Shown here: piece after piece, positions 1 to 6,102 of the stretch
Numbering within the stretch: position 1 is the first letter of the stretch
Layout of the letters: the number at the start of each line of letters is the position of its first letter
NCBI GenBank assembly: GCA_005773145.1
Contig: SXHS01000095.1
Coordinates: 1 to 21,038 of the forward strand
Length of the DNA stretch: 21,038 nt
Reading direction: 5' to 3'
Source: Planctomycetaceae bacterium
GTDB lineage: Bacteria > Planctomycetota > Planctomycetia > Pirellulales > Pirellulaceae
Program-made: the position numbers and the translations under genes
Notes under the pieces: model-generated
The model's database searches: none
What the model was told of the DNA's origin: nothing
What the model saw: only the letters and a program-made list of their open reading frames with translations

Positions 1-173
1 ATCCGCACGGCGGTGGTGAAGGTCGCACCAAGGGGGGCCGGCATCCGGTGAGTCCCACGGGCAAGTCGGCCAAGGGTGGCAGCACCCGTCCGCCGCGAAA
101 GCCGAGCAATGCGGCCATTGTCCGTCGTCGCAAGTCGCGCCGATACGGTCAGTTGGTGCTGCACAATAAATAA
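1..173 (+). CDS. rplB: 50S ribosomal protein L2, C-terminal part (5' end outside window)
   Basis: Only the last 56 codons and the TAA stop lie in the window, read in frame from base 3. The fragment opens with PHGGGEGR, the conserved glycine-rich loop of L2 that lies near the peptidyl transferase centre of the 50S subunit. It ends in the basic tail typical of L2 (IVRRRKSRRYGQL). L2 binds 23S rRNA and is needed for subunit association and peptide bond formation. Its place directly before rpsS is the normal S10-operon order. The TAA stop is the first codon of a 15-nt tandem duplication (171-200). Identity is secure; only the truncation by the window edge limits it. Confidence 0.96.
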   Translation, partial: PHGGGEGRTKGGRHPVSPTGKSAKGGSTRPPRKPSNAAIVRRRKSRRYGQLVLHNK

Positions 174-200
174 ATAGGGGATCGGAAAATAGGGGATCGG
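171..200 (+). repeat. 15-nt tandem duplication over the rplB stop codon
   Basis: Two adjacent 15-nt units, 171-185 and 186-200, match at 14 of 15 positions. The shared core is AAATAGGGGATCGG. The only difference is the first base, T in unit 1 and A in unit 2, so unit 1 supplies the TAA stop of rplB and unit 2 reads AAA there. The repeat opens the 103-nt rplB-rpsS spacer. It looks like a replication-slippage duplication; no function can be read from it. Confidence 0.85.
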
Positions 201-276
201 CTGTGGCGGGTTGCGGTGATGTGTGACTCGCGATGTAGTGTACGACCAGTAATGGCAAGGCAAGAGATTCAAGTCC

Positions 277-546
277 ATGGGAAGATCATTAAAAAAAGGT
301 CCGTTCGTCAACCCTAAGCTGTACCAAAAAGTGCAGCGGCAACTGCAAGAGGGGACGCATGAGCCGATCAAGACCTGGGCGAGAGCTTGTACGATCGTCC
401 CCGAGTTTGTGGGCTGTACCTTTATGGTTCACAACGGCAAGCAGCATTTAAAGGTCTTTGTCACCGAAGACATGGTCGGGCATAAGTTGGGGGAGTTTTC
501 CCCGACCCGCACGTTTCGTGGACACGGCGGCAAGGGCAAGCGATAA
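277..546 (+). CDS. rpsS: 30S ribosomal protein S19
   Basis: The 89-residue product begins MGRSLKKGPFV and ends in FSPTRTFRGHGGKGKR, both diagnostic of S19. The length is close to the usual 90 or so residues. S19 sits in the head of the 30S subunit, pairs with S13 and contacts the A-site region of 16S rRNA. The ATG start gives the family N-terminus directly. The Shine-Dalgarno match upstream (AAGAGA) is weak. The gene lies 103 nt after rplB and 47 nt before rplV, in S10-operon order. Nothing in the protein is unusual. Confidence 0.97.
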   Translation: MGRSLKKGPFVNPKLYQKVQRQLQEGTHEPIKTWARACTIVPEFVGCTFMVHNGKQHLKVFVTEDMVGHKLGEFSPTRTFRGHGGKGKR

Positions 547-593
547 CTGGGGTCCGAAGGTGTGCCTAATCCGAGGCATCGGGAGAAAGTTCA

Positions 594-947
594 ATGGGCT
601 ACGTTGCTTGTCACCGCCATGCTCGTATCAGTCCACGCAAGGTGCGTGCGCTGGCCGACATGATCCGGGGAAAGTTTGTGGACGACGCGCTTGATATTCT
701 CCGGTACCAGCCGGAGCGTGGTGCCCGGATGCTGGAGAAAGTGCTCAAGAGTGCCATGGGGAATGCGCAGGATGCAGAGAATCCGGCCAATCGCGAACGA
801 TCGGTGCGGGTGGAGCGGTTGGTGGTGCAGAGTGTGTACATCAACGGTGGGCCAATGGCGAAGCGGGTCCGTCCGCGAGCGCGGGGCATGGCGCATGTGA
901 TTTTGCGTCGCACTTCGCACATTCATGTGGAATTGATTGAGATCTAG
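594..947 (+). CDS. rplV: 50S ribosomal protein L22
   Basis: The 117-residue protein has the L22 pattern. It has an N-terminal RISPRKVRALADMIRGK helix region, a central KVLKSAMGNAQ segment, and the C-terminal beta-hairpin motif MAKRVRPRARGMAHVILRR followed by SHIHVEL. That long hairpin lines the peptide exit tunnel next to L4 and is the site of macrolide-resistance changes in the family. A GGGAG sequence at 580-584 is well placed before the ATG. The next gene, rpsC, is 101 nt downstream behind a spacer made largely of tandem repeats. Length and sequence are ordinary for the family. Confidence 0.97.
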   Translation: MGYVACHRHARISPRKVRALADMIRGKFVDDALDILRYQPERGARMLEKVLKSAMGNAQDAENPANRERSVRVERLVVQSVYINGGPMAKRVRPRARGMAHVILRRTSHIHVELIEI

Positions 948-961
948 GCTGGCGGATCACG

Positions 962-979
962 GATTTAGATGATTTAGAT
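962..979 (+). repeat. Perfect 9-nt tandem duplication, rplV-rpsC spacer
   Basis: GATTTAGAT occurs twice head to tail (962-970 and 971-979) with no mismatch, 14 nt after the rplV stop codon. It precedes a second, longer-period repeat (983-1032) in the same spacer. Confidence 0.85.
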
Positions 980-982
980 TAA

Positions 983-1032
983 ATAGTTAGCAGTTCACAT
1001 AGTTGCCGTTCACGTAGTTGCTGTTTACATAG
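983..1032 (+). repeat. Degenerate 15/16-nt tandem repeat, three units, rplV-rpsC spacer
   Basis: Three consecutive units lie at 983-998, 999-1013 and 1014-1028, with a four-base start of a fourth (ATAG, 1029-1032). The units read ATAGTTAGCAGTTCAC, ATAGTTGCCGTTCAC and GTAGTTGCTGTTTAC, so the pattern is roughly RTAGTTGCNGTTYAC. Together with the 9-nt repeat this fills most of the spacer. It ends just before the GAGGG Shine-Dalgarno element (1034-1039) of rpsC. No start codon or strong stem is visible in it. It could be slippage-derived filler or a repeated protein-binding or RNA element. Confidence 0.8.
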
Positions 1033-1048
1033 ACGAGGGCCGAGTTCG

Positions 1049-1762
1049 ATGGGCCAAAAAGTTAATCCAATTGGGTTTCGCGTGGGCATCATGCGGACTT
1101 GGAAGAGTCGCTGGTACGCCTCGAAGCAGGAGTTCAAGGGGTTGCTGCTGGAGGACCACCGAATCCGGCGGTTCATTAAGGAGCATCCTTCGAAGTCCCA
1201 ATACCGGCAGGCGGGGATTGATCAGATTGAGGTTGAACGCACGCGTGATGAAGTGAAGGTGATTTTGCACGTGGCCCGGCCGGGAATGATCATCGGCAAG
1301 AAGGGTCAGGAGATCGAGTTGCTGCAGGGTGAGCTGCAGGACCTCATTGGTCGCCGTGTGAATCTGAAGATCGAAGAAATCACGCGTCCCGAGATCTACG
1401 CCCAATTGGTGGCGGAGGATATTGCCGAGCAACTTGGCAAGCGGGCCAGTTTTCGGCGCACGATGAAGCGTGCGGTGGACCAGACCATGGAGGGAGGGGC
1501 CAAGGGGATCAAGATCCAATTGGCGGGACGGTTGGGCGGTTCGGAAATGGCCCGTTGCGAGAAGCAGACGTCGGGTTCTATTCCGTTGAGCACGTTGCGG
1601 GCTAAGATCGACTACGGATTTGCCGAGGCGAAGACGGCCCAAGGGAACATAGGCGTACAGGTTTGGATCAATCAGGGCATGTACGAAGGGGAAAAGACCG
1701 ATGGCGATGATGCCCAAGCGGGTGAAGCACCGAAAAAGCCAAAGAGGACGGTTAAAAGGTAA
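1049..1762 (+). CDS. rpsC: 30S ribosomal protein S3
   Basis: The 237-residue product starts MGQKVNPIGFRVGI, the invariant S3 N-terminus. It carries a type II KH domain with the GKKG loop at residues 83-86 and a normal C-terminal domain ending near GVQVWI. S3 forms part of the mRNA entry channel and its helicase activity in the 30S head. The last 24 or so residues (from GEKTDG to KRTVKR) are a charged tail beyond the conserved core. This tail is encoded in the 62 nt shared with rplP, which is read in the +1 frame relative to rpsC. The tail may therefore exist only because of the rplP start region. The start has a GAGGG element upstream. Confidence 0.97.
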   Translation: MGQKVNPIGFRVGIMRTWKSRWYASKQEFKGLLLEDHRIRRFIKEHPSKSQYRQAGIDQIEVERTRDEVKVILHVARPGMIIGKKGQEIELLQGELQDLIGRRVNLKIEEITRPEIYAQLVAEDIAEQLGKRASFRRTMKRAVDQTMEGGAKGIKIQLAGRLGGSEMARCEKQTSGSIPLSTLRAKIDYGFAEAKTAQGNIGVQVWINQGMYEGEKTDGDDAQAGEAPKKPKRTVKR

Positions 1763-2117
1763 CGCAACCCGCGGCAACCGCGTGGTCTTTGGCGATTACG
1801 GACTGCAAGCGACTCAAGGGGGGTGGGTGAGAGCCCAGACGATCGAGGCCGGTCGTGTGGCCGCGCAGCAGTACGTGCGCGGTGAGGGGCGGTTGTATGT
1901 GCGAATATTCCCGCACAAGTCCGTGACCTCGACCCCGTTGGAAACGCGAATGGGTAAGGGCAAGGGGGAGCCTGAGTACTGGGTGGCCGTCGTGCGCCCG
2001 GGGACGGTTATGTATGAATTGGCTGGGTTGACCGAAGAGCAGGCGCGTATGTGCTTTGCCAGGTTGGCCCACAAAATGCCGATTAAGGTGCGGTTTGTCA
2101 AGCGACGGCCAGCCTAG
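1701..2117 (+). CDS. rplP: 50S ribosomal protein L16
   Basis: The 138-residue protein reads MAMMPKRVKHRKSQRG at the N-terminus and contains GRLYVRIFPHKSVT and MGKGKGEPEYWVAVV, all diagnostic of L16. L16 sits at the base of the central protuberance and helps position A-site tRNA on the 50S subunit. The conserved PKR core begins at residue 5, so the ATG cannot lie far downstream of 1701-1710, and the gene must overlap the end of rpsC by 53-62 nt. An AAGGGG sequence at 1686-1691, inside rpsC, is well spaced for the 1701 start. Such a long overlap implies strong translational coupling between S3 and L16. Confidence 0.96.
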   Translation: MAMMPKRVKHRKSQRGRLKGNATRGNRVVFGDYGLQATQGGWVRAQTIEAGRVAAQQYVRGEGRLYVRIFPHKSVTSTPLETRMGKGKGEPEYWVAVVRPGTVMYELAGLTEEQARMCFARLAHKMPIKVRFVKRRPA

Positions 2118-2150
2118 TGGGCTGGCGACGTTGACGGGGAGATGGATGGC

Positions 2151-2375
2151 ATGAAAGTCAGTGAATTGCGAGAGATGAGCGACGATCAGCTCGTGGCGGT
2201 GCTCAAGGACACCATGAGCAATTTGTTTCGGTTACGGATTCAATCGCAGACAGAGCGGTTGGATGCTCCCAGCGAATTGCGACGACATCGCCGACTGATC
2301 GCACAGATTCAGACGGTCCAGCGGCAACGTGAACAAACACAGAAAGACCACGCGGTTTCGAGAACTCATGGCTAA
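2151..2375 (+). CDS. rpmC: 50S ribosomal protein L29
   Basis: The product, 74 residues from this start, is the small two-helix L29. MKVSELREMSDDQL forms the N-terminal helix, followed by FRLRIQSQTERLDAPSELRRHRRLIAQIQTV. L29 binds 23S rRNA near the tunnel exit next to L23 and contributes to docking of trigger factor and SRP. An in-frame ATG at 2142 would add MDG. The ATG at 2151 is preferred because the GGGGA element at 2136-2140 is ten bases from it but only one base from 2142. The C-terminus runs eight bases into rpsQ, giving a coupled stop/start. Confidence 0.94.
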   Translation: MKVSELREMSDDQLVAVLKDTMSNLFRLRIQSQTERLDAPSELRRHRRLIAQIQTVQRQREQTQKDHAVSRTHG

Positions 2376-2664
2376 GCGAACTATTATCGGCATTGTGACC
2401 AACGACAAGACGGCGAAAACTCGCCGCGTGGAAATGGTCCGGTTGGTCAAGTACCCCAAGTACGGCAAGATCGTCCATCGCAAGACCGTTTGTTATGCGC
2501 ATGACGAACTCAATCAGTCGCACAAGGGGGATCGAGTCGAGATCGTCGAATCCCGGCCGCGGTCAAAAACCAAACGTTGGGAGTTGGTGAAGGTGATTGA
2601 GCACGGCCGTGAGGCCAACTTGGCGGAAATGCGTGCCCAGCAGGGCGCGGCAGGTAGCGAGTAG
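2368..2664 (+). CDS. rpsQ: 30S ribosomal protein S17
   Basis: The 98-residue protein begins MAKRTIIGIVTNDKTAKTRRVEM, the normal S17 start, and contains HDELNQSHKGDRVEIVESRPRSKTKRW. S17 is an OB-fold protein that binds helix 11 of 16S rRNA early in 30S assembly. The frame stays open up to an ATG at 2329, but the extra 13 residues match nothing in S17. The ATG at 2368 makes the junction ATGGCTAA with the rpmC stop. A tail of roughly 15 residues (LAEMRAQQGAAGSE) extends past the usual S17 end. This is the last gene of the classical S10 operon; a 113-nt spacer follows. Confidence 0.95.
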   Translation: MAKRTIIGIVTNDKTAKTRRVEMVRLVKYPKYGKIVHRKTVCYAHDELNQSHKGDRVEIVESRPRSKTKRWELVKVIEHGREANLAEMRAQQGAAGSE

Positions 2665-2705
2665 TCGGCAGAAGATGGAGTGGCTTTGTCCCCGGTGGGG
2701 TGATT

Positions 2706-2739
2706 GGCGACAAATGCCAGCGCCCCGTGGCATCTCGCC
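2706..2739 (+). other. Two-part hairpin in the rpsQ-rplN spacer
   Basis: The outer stem pairs GGCGA (2706-2710) with TCGCC (2735-2739). The inner stem pairs ATGCCA (2714-2719) with TGGCAT (2728-2733). The loop is GCGCCCCG, and a small asymmetric internal loop (CAA against C) separates the stems. All 11 pairs are Watson-Crick. There is no T-run behind it, so it does not look like an intrinsic terminator. It marks the boundary between the S10 and spc segments, 38 nt before the rplN start. A processing site or a leader structure for the spc part are possible roles. Confidence 0.55.
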
Positions 2740-2777
2740 GCCAGGTGATGGCTGGTAACGCATAGGTAGGAAAAGCG

Positions 2778-3146
2778 ATGATTCAACAAGAGACCCGATT
2801 GGACGTGGCCGACAACACCGGTGCCAAAGAAGTGATGTGCATCAAGGTTTTGGGAGGCACGCGACGCCGCTTCGCTGGGCTGGGTGATATTATTATCTGC
2901 AGCGTGAAGAATGTGATACCAGGAAGCGATGTGAAAAAGAAGGCGGTCGTCAAGGCAGTCATCGTACGCTGCAAGCAACCGACCCGACGGGCCGACGGGA
3001 GCTATATTCGGTTCGATAGTAATGCGGTGGTTTTAATCGATAACGACAAGAACCCGCGTGGCACGCGCATCTTCGGCGCGGTGGCCAGAGAGTTGCGTGA
3101 CCGAAGTTTTATGAAAATTGTCAGCTTGGCGAGTGAGGTCGTGTGA
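2778..3146 (+). CDS. rplN: 50S ribosomal protein L14
   Basis: The 122-residue product has the L14 sequence throughout: MIQQETRLDVADNTGAKEVM, the KKKAVVKAVIVR segment, and RGTRIFGAVARELRD near the end. Length matches the family exactly. L14 lies at the subunit interface and contacts 16S helix 14 through bridge B8. It is also the docking site for the silencing factor RsfS. It is normally the first gene of the spc operon, and here it follows a 113-nt spacer containing a hairpin. AGGTAGGA at 2764-2771 is a good ribosome binding site. The stop overlaps the rplX start by one base. Confidence 0.97.
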   Translation: MIQQETRLDVADNTGAKEVMCIKVLGGTRRRFAGLGDIIICSVKNVIPGSDVKKKAVVKAVIVRCKQPTRRADGSYIRFDSNAVVLIDNDKNPRGTRIFGAVARELRDRSFMKIVSLASEVV

Positions 3147-3502
3147 TGCGTGTCAAGAAGGGTGATACCGTCGAGGTGCAGATCGGAGACAATCGGGGCA
3201 CGCGCGCCAAGGTACTGGTGGTCAACGCGCAGGCTAATACGATCGTCGTCGAAGGCGTCAATCGAGTTTACAAGCACGTGCGCCGCAGCCGTCGCAATCC
3301 GCAGGGGGGCCGGCTGAGCATGGAAATGCCGGTGCCGGTTGCCAACGTGATGGTGGTCTGCCCCAAGTGCAGCCAGGCTACCCGGGTGGGCATGCGGGTG
3401 ACATCCGCTGGCACCAAGGAACGATTTTGCAAGAAATGTAGTGCCAGCCTGGGGCAGATTGGCCCTGCGGCCCGAATGAAGACCGCCTCGCCCAAGGGCT
3501 GA
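3146..3502 (+). CDS. rplX: 50S ribosomal protein L24, Cys4 form
   Basis: The 118-residue protein starts MRVKKGDTVEVQIGDNRGTRAKV, the KOW-type N-terminus of L24, and contains VEGVNRVYKHVRRS and PVPVANVMVVCPKC. L24 initiates 50S assembly by binding the 5' end of 23S rRNA. The ATG at 3146 overlaps the rplN stop as TGATG; a GTG one codon earlier is also in frame. The feature to note is a pair of CxxC motifs, C72/C75 and C95/C98, separated by 19 residues. They sit where many L24 proteins carry no cysteines. This arrangement suggests a small zinc ribbon, like the Cys4 forms of other ribosomal proteins. Confidence 0.95.
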   Translation: MRVKKGDTVEVQIGDNRGTRAKVLVVNAQANTIVVEGVNRVYKHVRRSRRNPQGGRLSMEMPVPVANVMVVCPKCSQATRVGMRVTSAGTKERFCKKCSASLGQIGPAARMKTASPKG

Positions 3503-3651
3503 GACGAGTGGACCAGAGACCGAAAGACACGACTGACGAGAATATGAACGCGACAAGATAAGAACGCGTGCGTGCAATTCGCTGGATATGATGTGTTCGT
3601 GATGGCGCGAACCGCGGCAACTGAAGGCCTGAATTGAAGACGGAATGACCC
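3503..3651 (+). other. 149-nt rplX-rplE spacer
   Basis: No gene is visible. The longest ATG-led frames here are about ten codons and end at once. A small stem, GTTCGT (3595-3600) with GCGAAC (3607-3612), closes a six-base loop and includes one G-T pair. GAACGCG occurs twice 16 nt apart (3546-3552 and 3562-3568). In E. coli the S8 repressor site of the spc mRNA lies at this same junction. I cannot show an S8-type helix here, only that the spacer has room for one. Confidence 0.4.
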
Positions 3652-4236
3652 GTGGCTAAAACGACAACTCCCCGACTGATGGAAATGTACCTGCGAGAGG
3701 TGCTCCCGGCCCTGCAAGAGAGCCTGGGACGTAAGAACCGCTTGTCCCTTCCGCGCCTGCAGAAGATCATTCTGAATATGGGCGTGGGGACGGCCGTCAC
3801 CGAGAAGAAGCATATTGAAGATGCCACCGATGCCATGACGCAGATTAGCGGACAGCGTCCGGTCGTCACGCGGGCCCGGAAAGCGGTGGCGGCCTTTAAG
3901 TTACGCGAGGGGCTCCCCATCGGCTGCAAGGTGACGTTGCGTGGCATGCGTATGTACGAGTTTTTGGATCGCTTGGTCAGCATTGCCCTTCCTCGGGTGC
4001 GAGATTTTCGCGGCCTGGACCCGCAGGGGTTCGACGGACGTGGCAATTTTAATATGGGTTTGACCGAGCAGTTGGTGTTCCCCGAACTGAATCCGGATAA
4101 GTTTTTGCGACCGCAGGGATTGCATATCACGTTTGTGACTTCAGGACGAAGCGACGACGAATCACGAGAATTGTTGCGCCGCTTAGGGCTCCCCTTCCGA
4201 CGCGAACAGCAGTTGGATGGGGCGGGGGCAGCCTGA
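3652..4236 (+). CDS. rplE: 50S ribosomal protein L5
   Basis: The product of 194 residues begins at a GTG (MAKTTTPRLMEMYLREVLPAL). It contains PRLQKIILNMGVGTAV, RPVVTRARKAVAAFKLREGLPIGCKVTLRG and a GLTEQLVFPE region, all hallmarks of L5. L5 binds 5S rRNA together with L18 and forms bridge B1b with S13. It is about 15 residues longer than the common 179-180, mostly at the C-terminus (SGRSDDESRELLRRLGLPF to the end). No strong Shine-Dalgarno match precedes the GTG. An ATG eight bases upstream is out of frame and terminates after four codons, so GTG is the best choice. Spacers of 149 and 168 nt flank the gene. Confidence 0.95.
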   Translation: MAKTTTPRLMEMYLREVLPALQESLGRKNRLSLPRLQKIILNMGVGTAVTEKKHIEDATDAMTQISGQRPVVTRARKAVAAFKLREGLPIGCKVTLRGMRMYEFLDRLVSIALPRVRDFRGLDPQGFDGRGNFNMGLTEQLVFPELNPDKFLRPQGLHITFVTSGRSDDESRELLRRLGLPFRREQQLDGAGAA

Positions 4237-4287
4237 CCGGTCTGTGTCGGCAGGCAGAGCATGCGGTTGCGCGACGCAGAAGTAGAA

Positions 4288-4303
4288 TTGGTATTTTGGT
4301 GTT
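4288..4303 (+). repeat. 8-nt imperfect tandem duplication, rplE-rpsN spacer
   Basis: TTGGTATT (4288-4295) is followed directly by TTGGTGTT (4296-4303), seven of eight bases matching, inside the 168-nt rplE-rpsN spacer. The stretch is T-rich compared with its surroundings. It is short enough to be chance, and is listed because three other spacers of the cluster carry clearer duplications. Confidence 0.45.
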
Positions 4304-4393
4304 TTAGACTGTTTGGCTTCGTGACGAGGGTATGACGAACAAGTCCTCAGGGCCGGCGTCCACGGCGAATGTGGGCGTCGAATCGCGTTGTTG

Positions 4394-4399
4394 AAGGAG
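4394..4399 (+). promoter_or_regulatory. Shine-Dalgarno element deciding the rpsN start
   Basis: AAGGAG lies five bases before the GTG at 4405. It selects that codon over the in-frame ATG at 4369, which would put 12 foreign residues in front of S14. Confidence 0.8.
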
Positions 4400-4404
4400 A
4401 CCCG

Positions 4405-4590
4405 GTGGCCAGTAAATCCAAGATCGCCATGGCGGCACGCCCGCCGAAGTTTTCCACACGCCTTGTGCGGCGGTGTGGCGTCTGTGGGCGGCCACGCGCC
4501 GTCTATCGTAAATTCGGGATTTGTCGGATCTGTTTCCGCAAACTGGCGGATCAGGGCGTGATTCCAGGTGTACGAAAAGCCAGCTGGTAA
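4405..4590 (+). CDS. rpsN: 30S ribosomal protein S14, zinc-binding short form
   Basis: From the GTG start the protein is exactly 61 residues, the standard length of the short Zn-binding S14. It reads MASKSKIAMAARPPKFSTRL and carries the Cys4 site C24, C27, C40 and C43 (CGVC and CRIC) that holds a structural zinc. It ends in IPGVRKASW. S14 is a late-binding protein of the 30S head next to S3 and S10. The ATG at 4369 would give a 73-residue product with a non-S14 leader and is rejected on Shine-Dalgarno and length grounds. It is followed after 18 nt by rpsH, as in most spc operons. Confidence 0.95.
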   Translation: MASKSKIAMAARPPKFSTRLVRRCGVCGRPRAVYRKFGICRICFRKLADQGVIPGVRKASW

Positions 4591-4608
4591 GGAGAGATTT
4601 CGACTGCC

Positions 4609-5004
4609 ATGATGACCGACCCTATTGCCGATATGTTGACCCGCATCCGAAATGCGGTTCGTGTTGAACGAGCCAACGTTGAGATCCCTTGCTCCAAGGT
4701 TAAGCGAGGGGTGGCGGATGTCCTGAAGCGGGAGGGGTACATTTGGGATTGGCAGGAGGTGGAAGGTGCCCCTGTCAGCTCTCTTCGCTTGGAATTGAAA
4801 TACGGGCCCAATGGCGAACGCGTGATTCAACACCTGAAGCGCGTCAGCCGGCCTGGGCGTCGTGTCTACTCCGGTTCGCGAGAGTTGCGGCCGGTTTTGC
4901 ATGGGTTGGGGATCCGCGTGGTGAGTACTAGCCGTGGGGTCGTGAGTGACCGGGAGGCCAGGCAGCGGAATTTGGGTGGTGAAGTACTCTGCGAGGTCTG
5001 GTAG
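4609..5004 (+). CDS. rpsH: 30S ribosomal protein S8
   Basis: The 131-residue protein begins MMTDPIADMLTRIRNA and ends with VVSTSRGVVSDREARQRNLGGEVLCEVW, both canonical for S8. S8 binds helix 21 of 16S rRNA, is a primary assembly protein, and in enterobacteria represses translation of the spc operon. Two adjacent ATGs (4609 and 4612) are possible. AAGGAG at 4589-4594, which overlaps the rpsN stop, is nearer to the first. Length and motifs are normal. Confidence 0.97.
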   Translation: MMTDPIADMLTRIRNAVRVERANVEIPCSKVKRGVADVLKREGYIWDWQEVEGAPVSSLRLELKYGPNGERVIQHLKRVSRPGRRVYSGSRELRPVLHGLGIRVVSTSRGVVSDREARQRNLGGEVLCEVW

Positions 5005-5052
5005 CTTCTGACATTCAGCATTAGCCGTAATTTCGGCAGGTGGTAGTAAGTC

Positions 5053-5595
5053 ATGTCGCGTGTGGGAAACAAGCCGATTGAGGTGCCAGCAGGGGTCAAC
5101 GTCCGCGTTGAAGGACAGACCGTGGTGGCGGAGGGGCCCTTGGGGAAGTTGGAGCGGGAGATACGCCCGGAAGTGACCGTCACGCATGATGCGGGGGAGC
5201 GAACGCTGGTCATCGGGCGGCGCGGCGAAGACCGCTTCTCACGCGCGTACCACGGCCTGACGCGGGCGCTTCTGCAAAACATGGTGATTGGAGTCTCTGC
5301 CGGCTACCAGAAAAAACTGGAGATTGTCGGCGTCGGCTATCTGGCCGCAATTCAAGGAGGCGTTTTGCAATTGCGGGTGGGCTTCGCGAACGAAATTCAA
5401 AAGAAGATTCCAGCCGGTCTGAATGTCACCTGCCCGGATCAGACACATGTGGTGATCAAGGGTTGTGACAAACAATTGGTGGGACAATTCGCCGCCGAAG
5501 TGCGTTCGATCCGCAAGCCCGAACCGTATAAGGGGAAGGGCGTGCGATACGATGGGGAACAAATCAAGCTGAAGCCAGGTAAGGCGGCCACGTAG
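5053..5595 (+). CDS. rplF: 50S ribosomal protein L6
   Basis: The 180-residue product starts MSRVGNKPIEVPAGV and has the two repeated L6 domains, the second ending with RKPEPYKGKGVRYDGE. L6 binds the sarcin-ricin loop region and helps form the elongation-factor landing site. AGGTGG at 5038-5043 serves as ribosome binding site. The gene is 48 nt after rpsH and 90 nt before rplR, in the usual order. Nothing is atypical in length or motif content. Confidence 0.97.
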   Translation: MSRVGNKPIEVPAGVNVRVEGQTVVAEGPLGKLEREIRPEVTVTHDAGERTLVIGRRGEDRFSRAYHGLTRALLQNMVIGVSAGYQKKLEIVGVGYLAAIQGGVLQLRVGFANEIQKKIPAGLNVTCPDQTHVVIKGCDKQLVGQFAAEVRSIRKPEPYKGKGVRYDGEQIKLKPGKAAT

Positions 5596-5685
5596 GCATG
5601 GGGCGGAGCCGCCTGATGTTAACGGCGGGTGGACTTCGATGCTGCGGCTTGCCAGAGAGTGTATGTTACGTAGGAGGATGCGGGC

Positions 5686-6054
5686 GTGAACCACGAAAAG
5701 ACCATCTATCAGCAGCGGCATCGGCGCAGTTTGCGTGTCCGCAAGCGGACACGGGGCACAGCCGATCGCCCTCGGATGACGATTTTTCGCAGTCATAAGC
5801 ACATTTACTGTCAAGTGATCGACGACGAGTCGTCGCGGACTTTGGTTGCTGCGAGCACTCGAGACAAAGATCTGAAGAAAGCCATGTCGTACGGTGGCAA
5901 CCGAGATGCGGCCCAGGCGGTCGGCACGGCGATTGCGCAACGTGCCTTGAAGGCGGGCATTCAGGCGGTTTGTTTTGATCGGGGACCCTACAAGTATCAC
6001 GGTCGGGTCGCCGCTCTGGCCGATGCGGCGCGTACGGCGGGGCTGTCCTTGTGA
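5686..6054 (+). CDS. rplR: 50S ribosomal protein L18
   Basis: The protein of 122 residues reads RHRRSLRVRKRTRGTADRP, then RMTIFRSHKHIYCQVIDD, and ends YKYHGRVAALADAARTAGL, the standard L18 pattern. L18 binds 5S rRNA with L5 in the central protuberance. It starts at a GTG, supported by a strong AGGAGG at 5672-5677 with an eight-base spacer. The rpsE gene follows after an unusually long 175-nt gap when the shorter rpsE start is used. Confidence 0.96.
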   Translation: MNHEKTIYQQRHRRSLRVRKRTRGTADRPRMTIFRSHKHIYCQVIDDESSRTLVAASTRDKDLKKAMSYGGNRDAAQAVGTAIAQRALKAGIQAVCFDRGPYKYHGRVAALADAARTAGLSL

Positions 6055-6102
6055 TGGCGCCAGCGAGTGCCATTCCGGTTGTTTTGAGTTTGCGTTCACA
6101 GA

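Noticed and set aside
983..1032. CRISPR-like array
   Set aside because: Units are directly adjacent with no spacers, only 15-16 nt long, and no cas gene is present.
1025..1777. 250-codon open frame on the minus strand across rpsC
   Set aside because: It mirrors rpsC, a certain gene, and shows no family motif. Codon bias in GC-rich genes leaves few antisense stops.
3544..3575. Possible 16-nt tandem repeat in the rplX-rplE spacer
   Set aside because: Only the seven-base core GAACGCG is shared; the flanks do not match, so chance is likely.
3378..5187. Two long minus-strand frames (3378-4262 and 4183-5187) across rplX to rplF
   Set aside because: They lie antisense to well-identified ribosomal protein genes and have low-complexity, Arg/Ser/Pro-rich translations with no recognisable domain.
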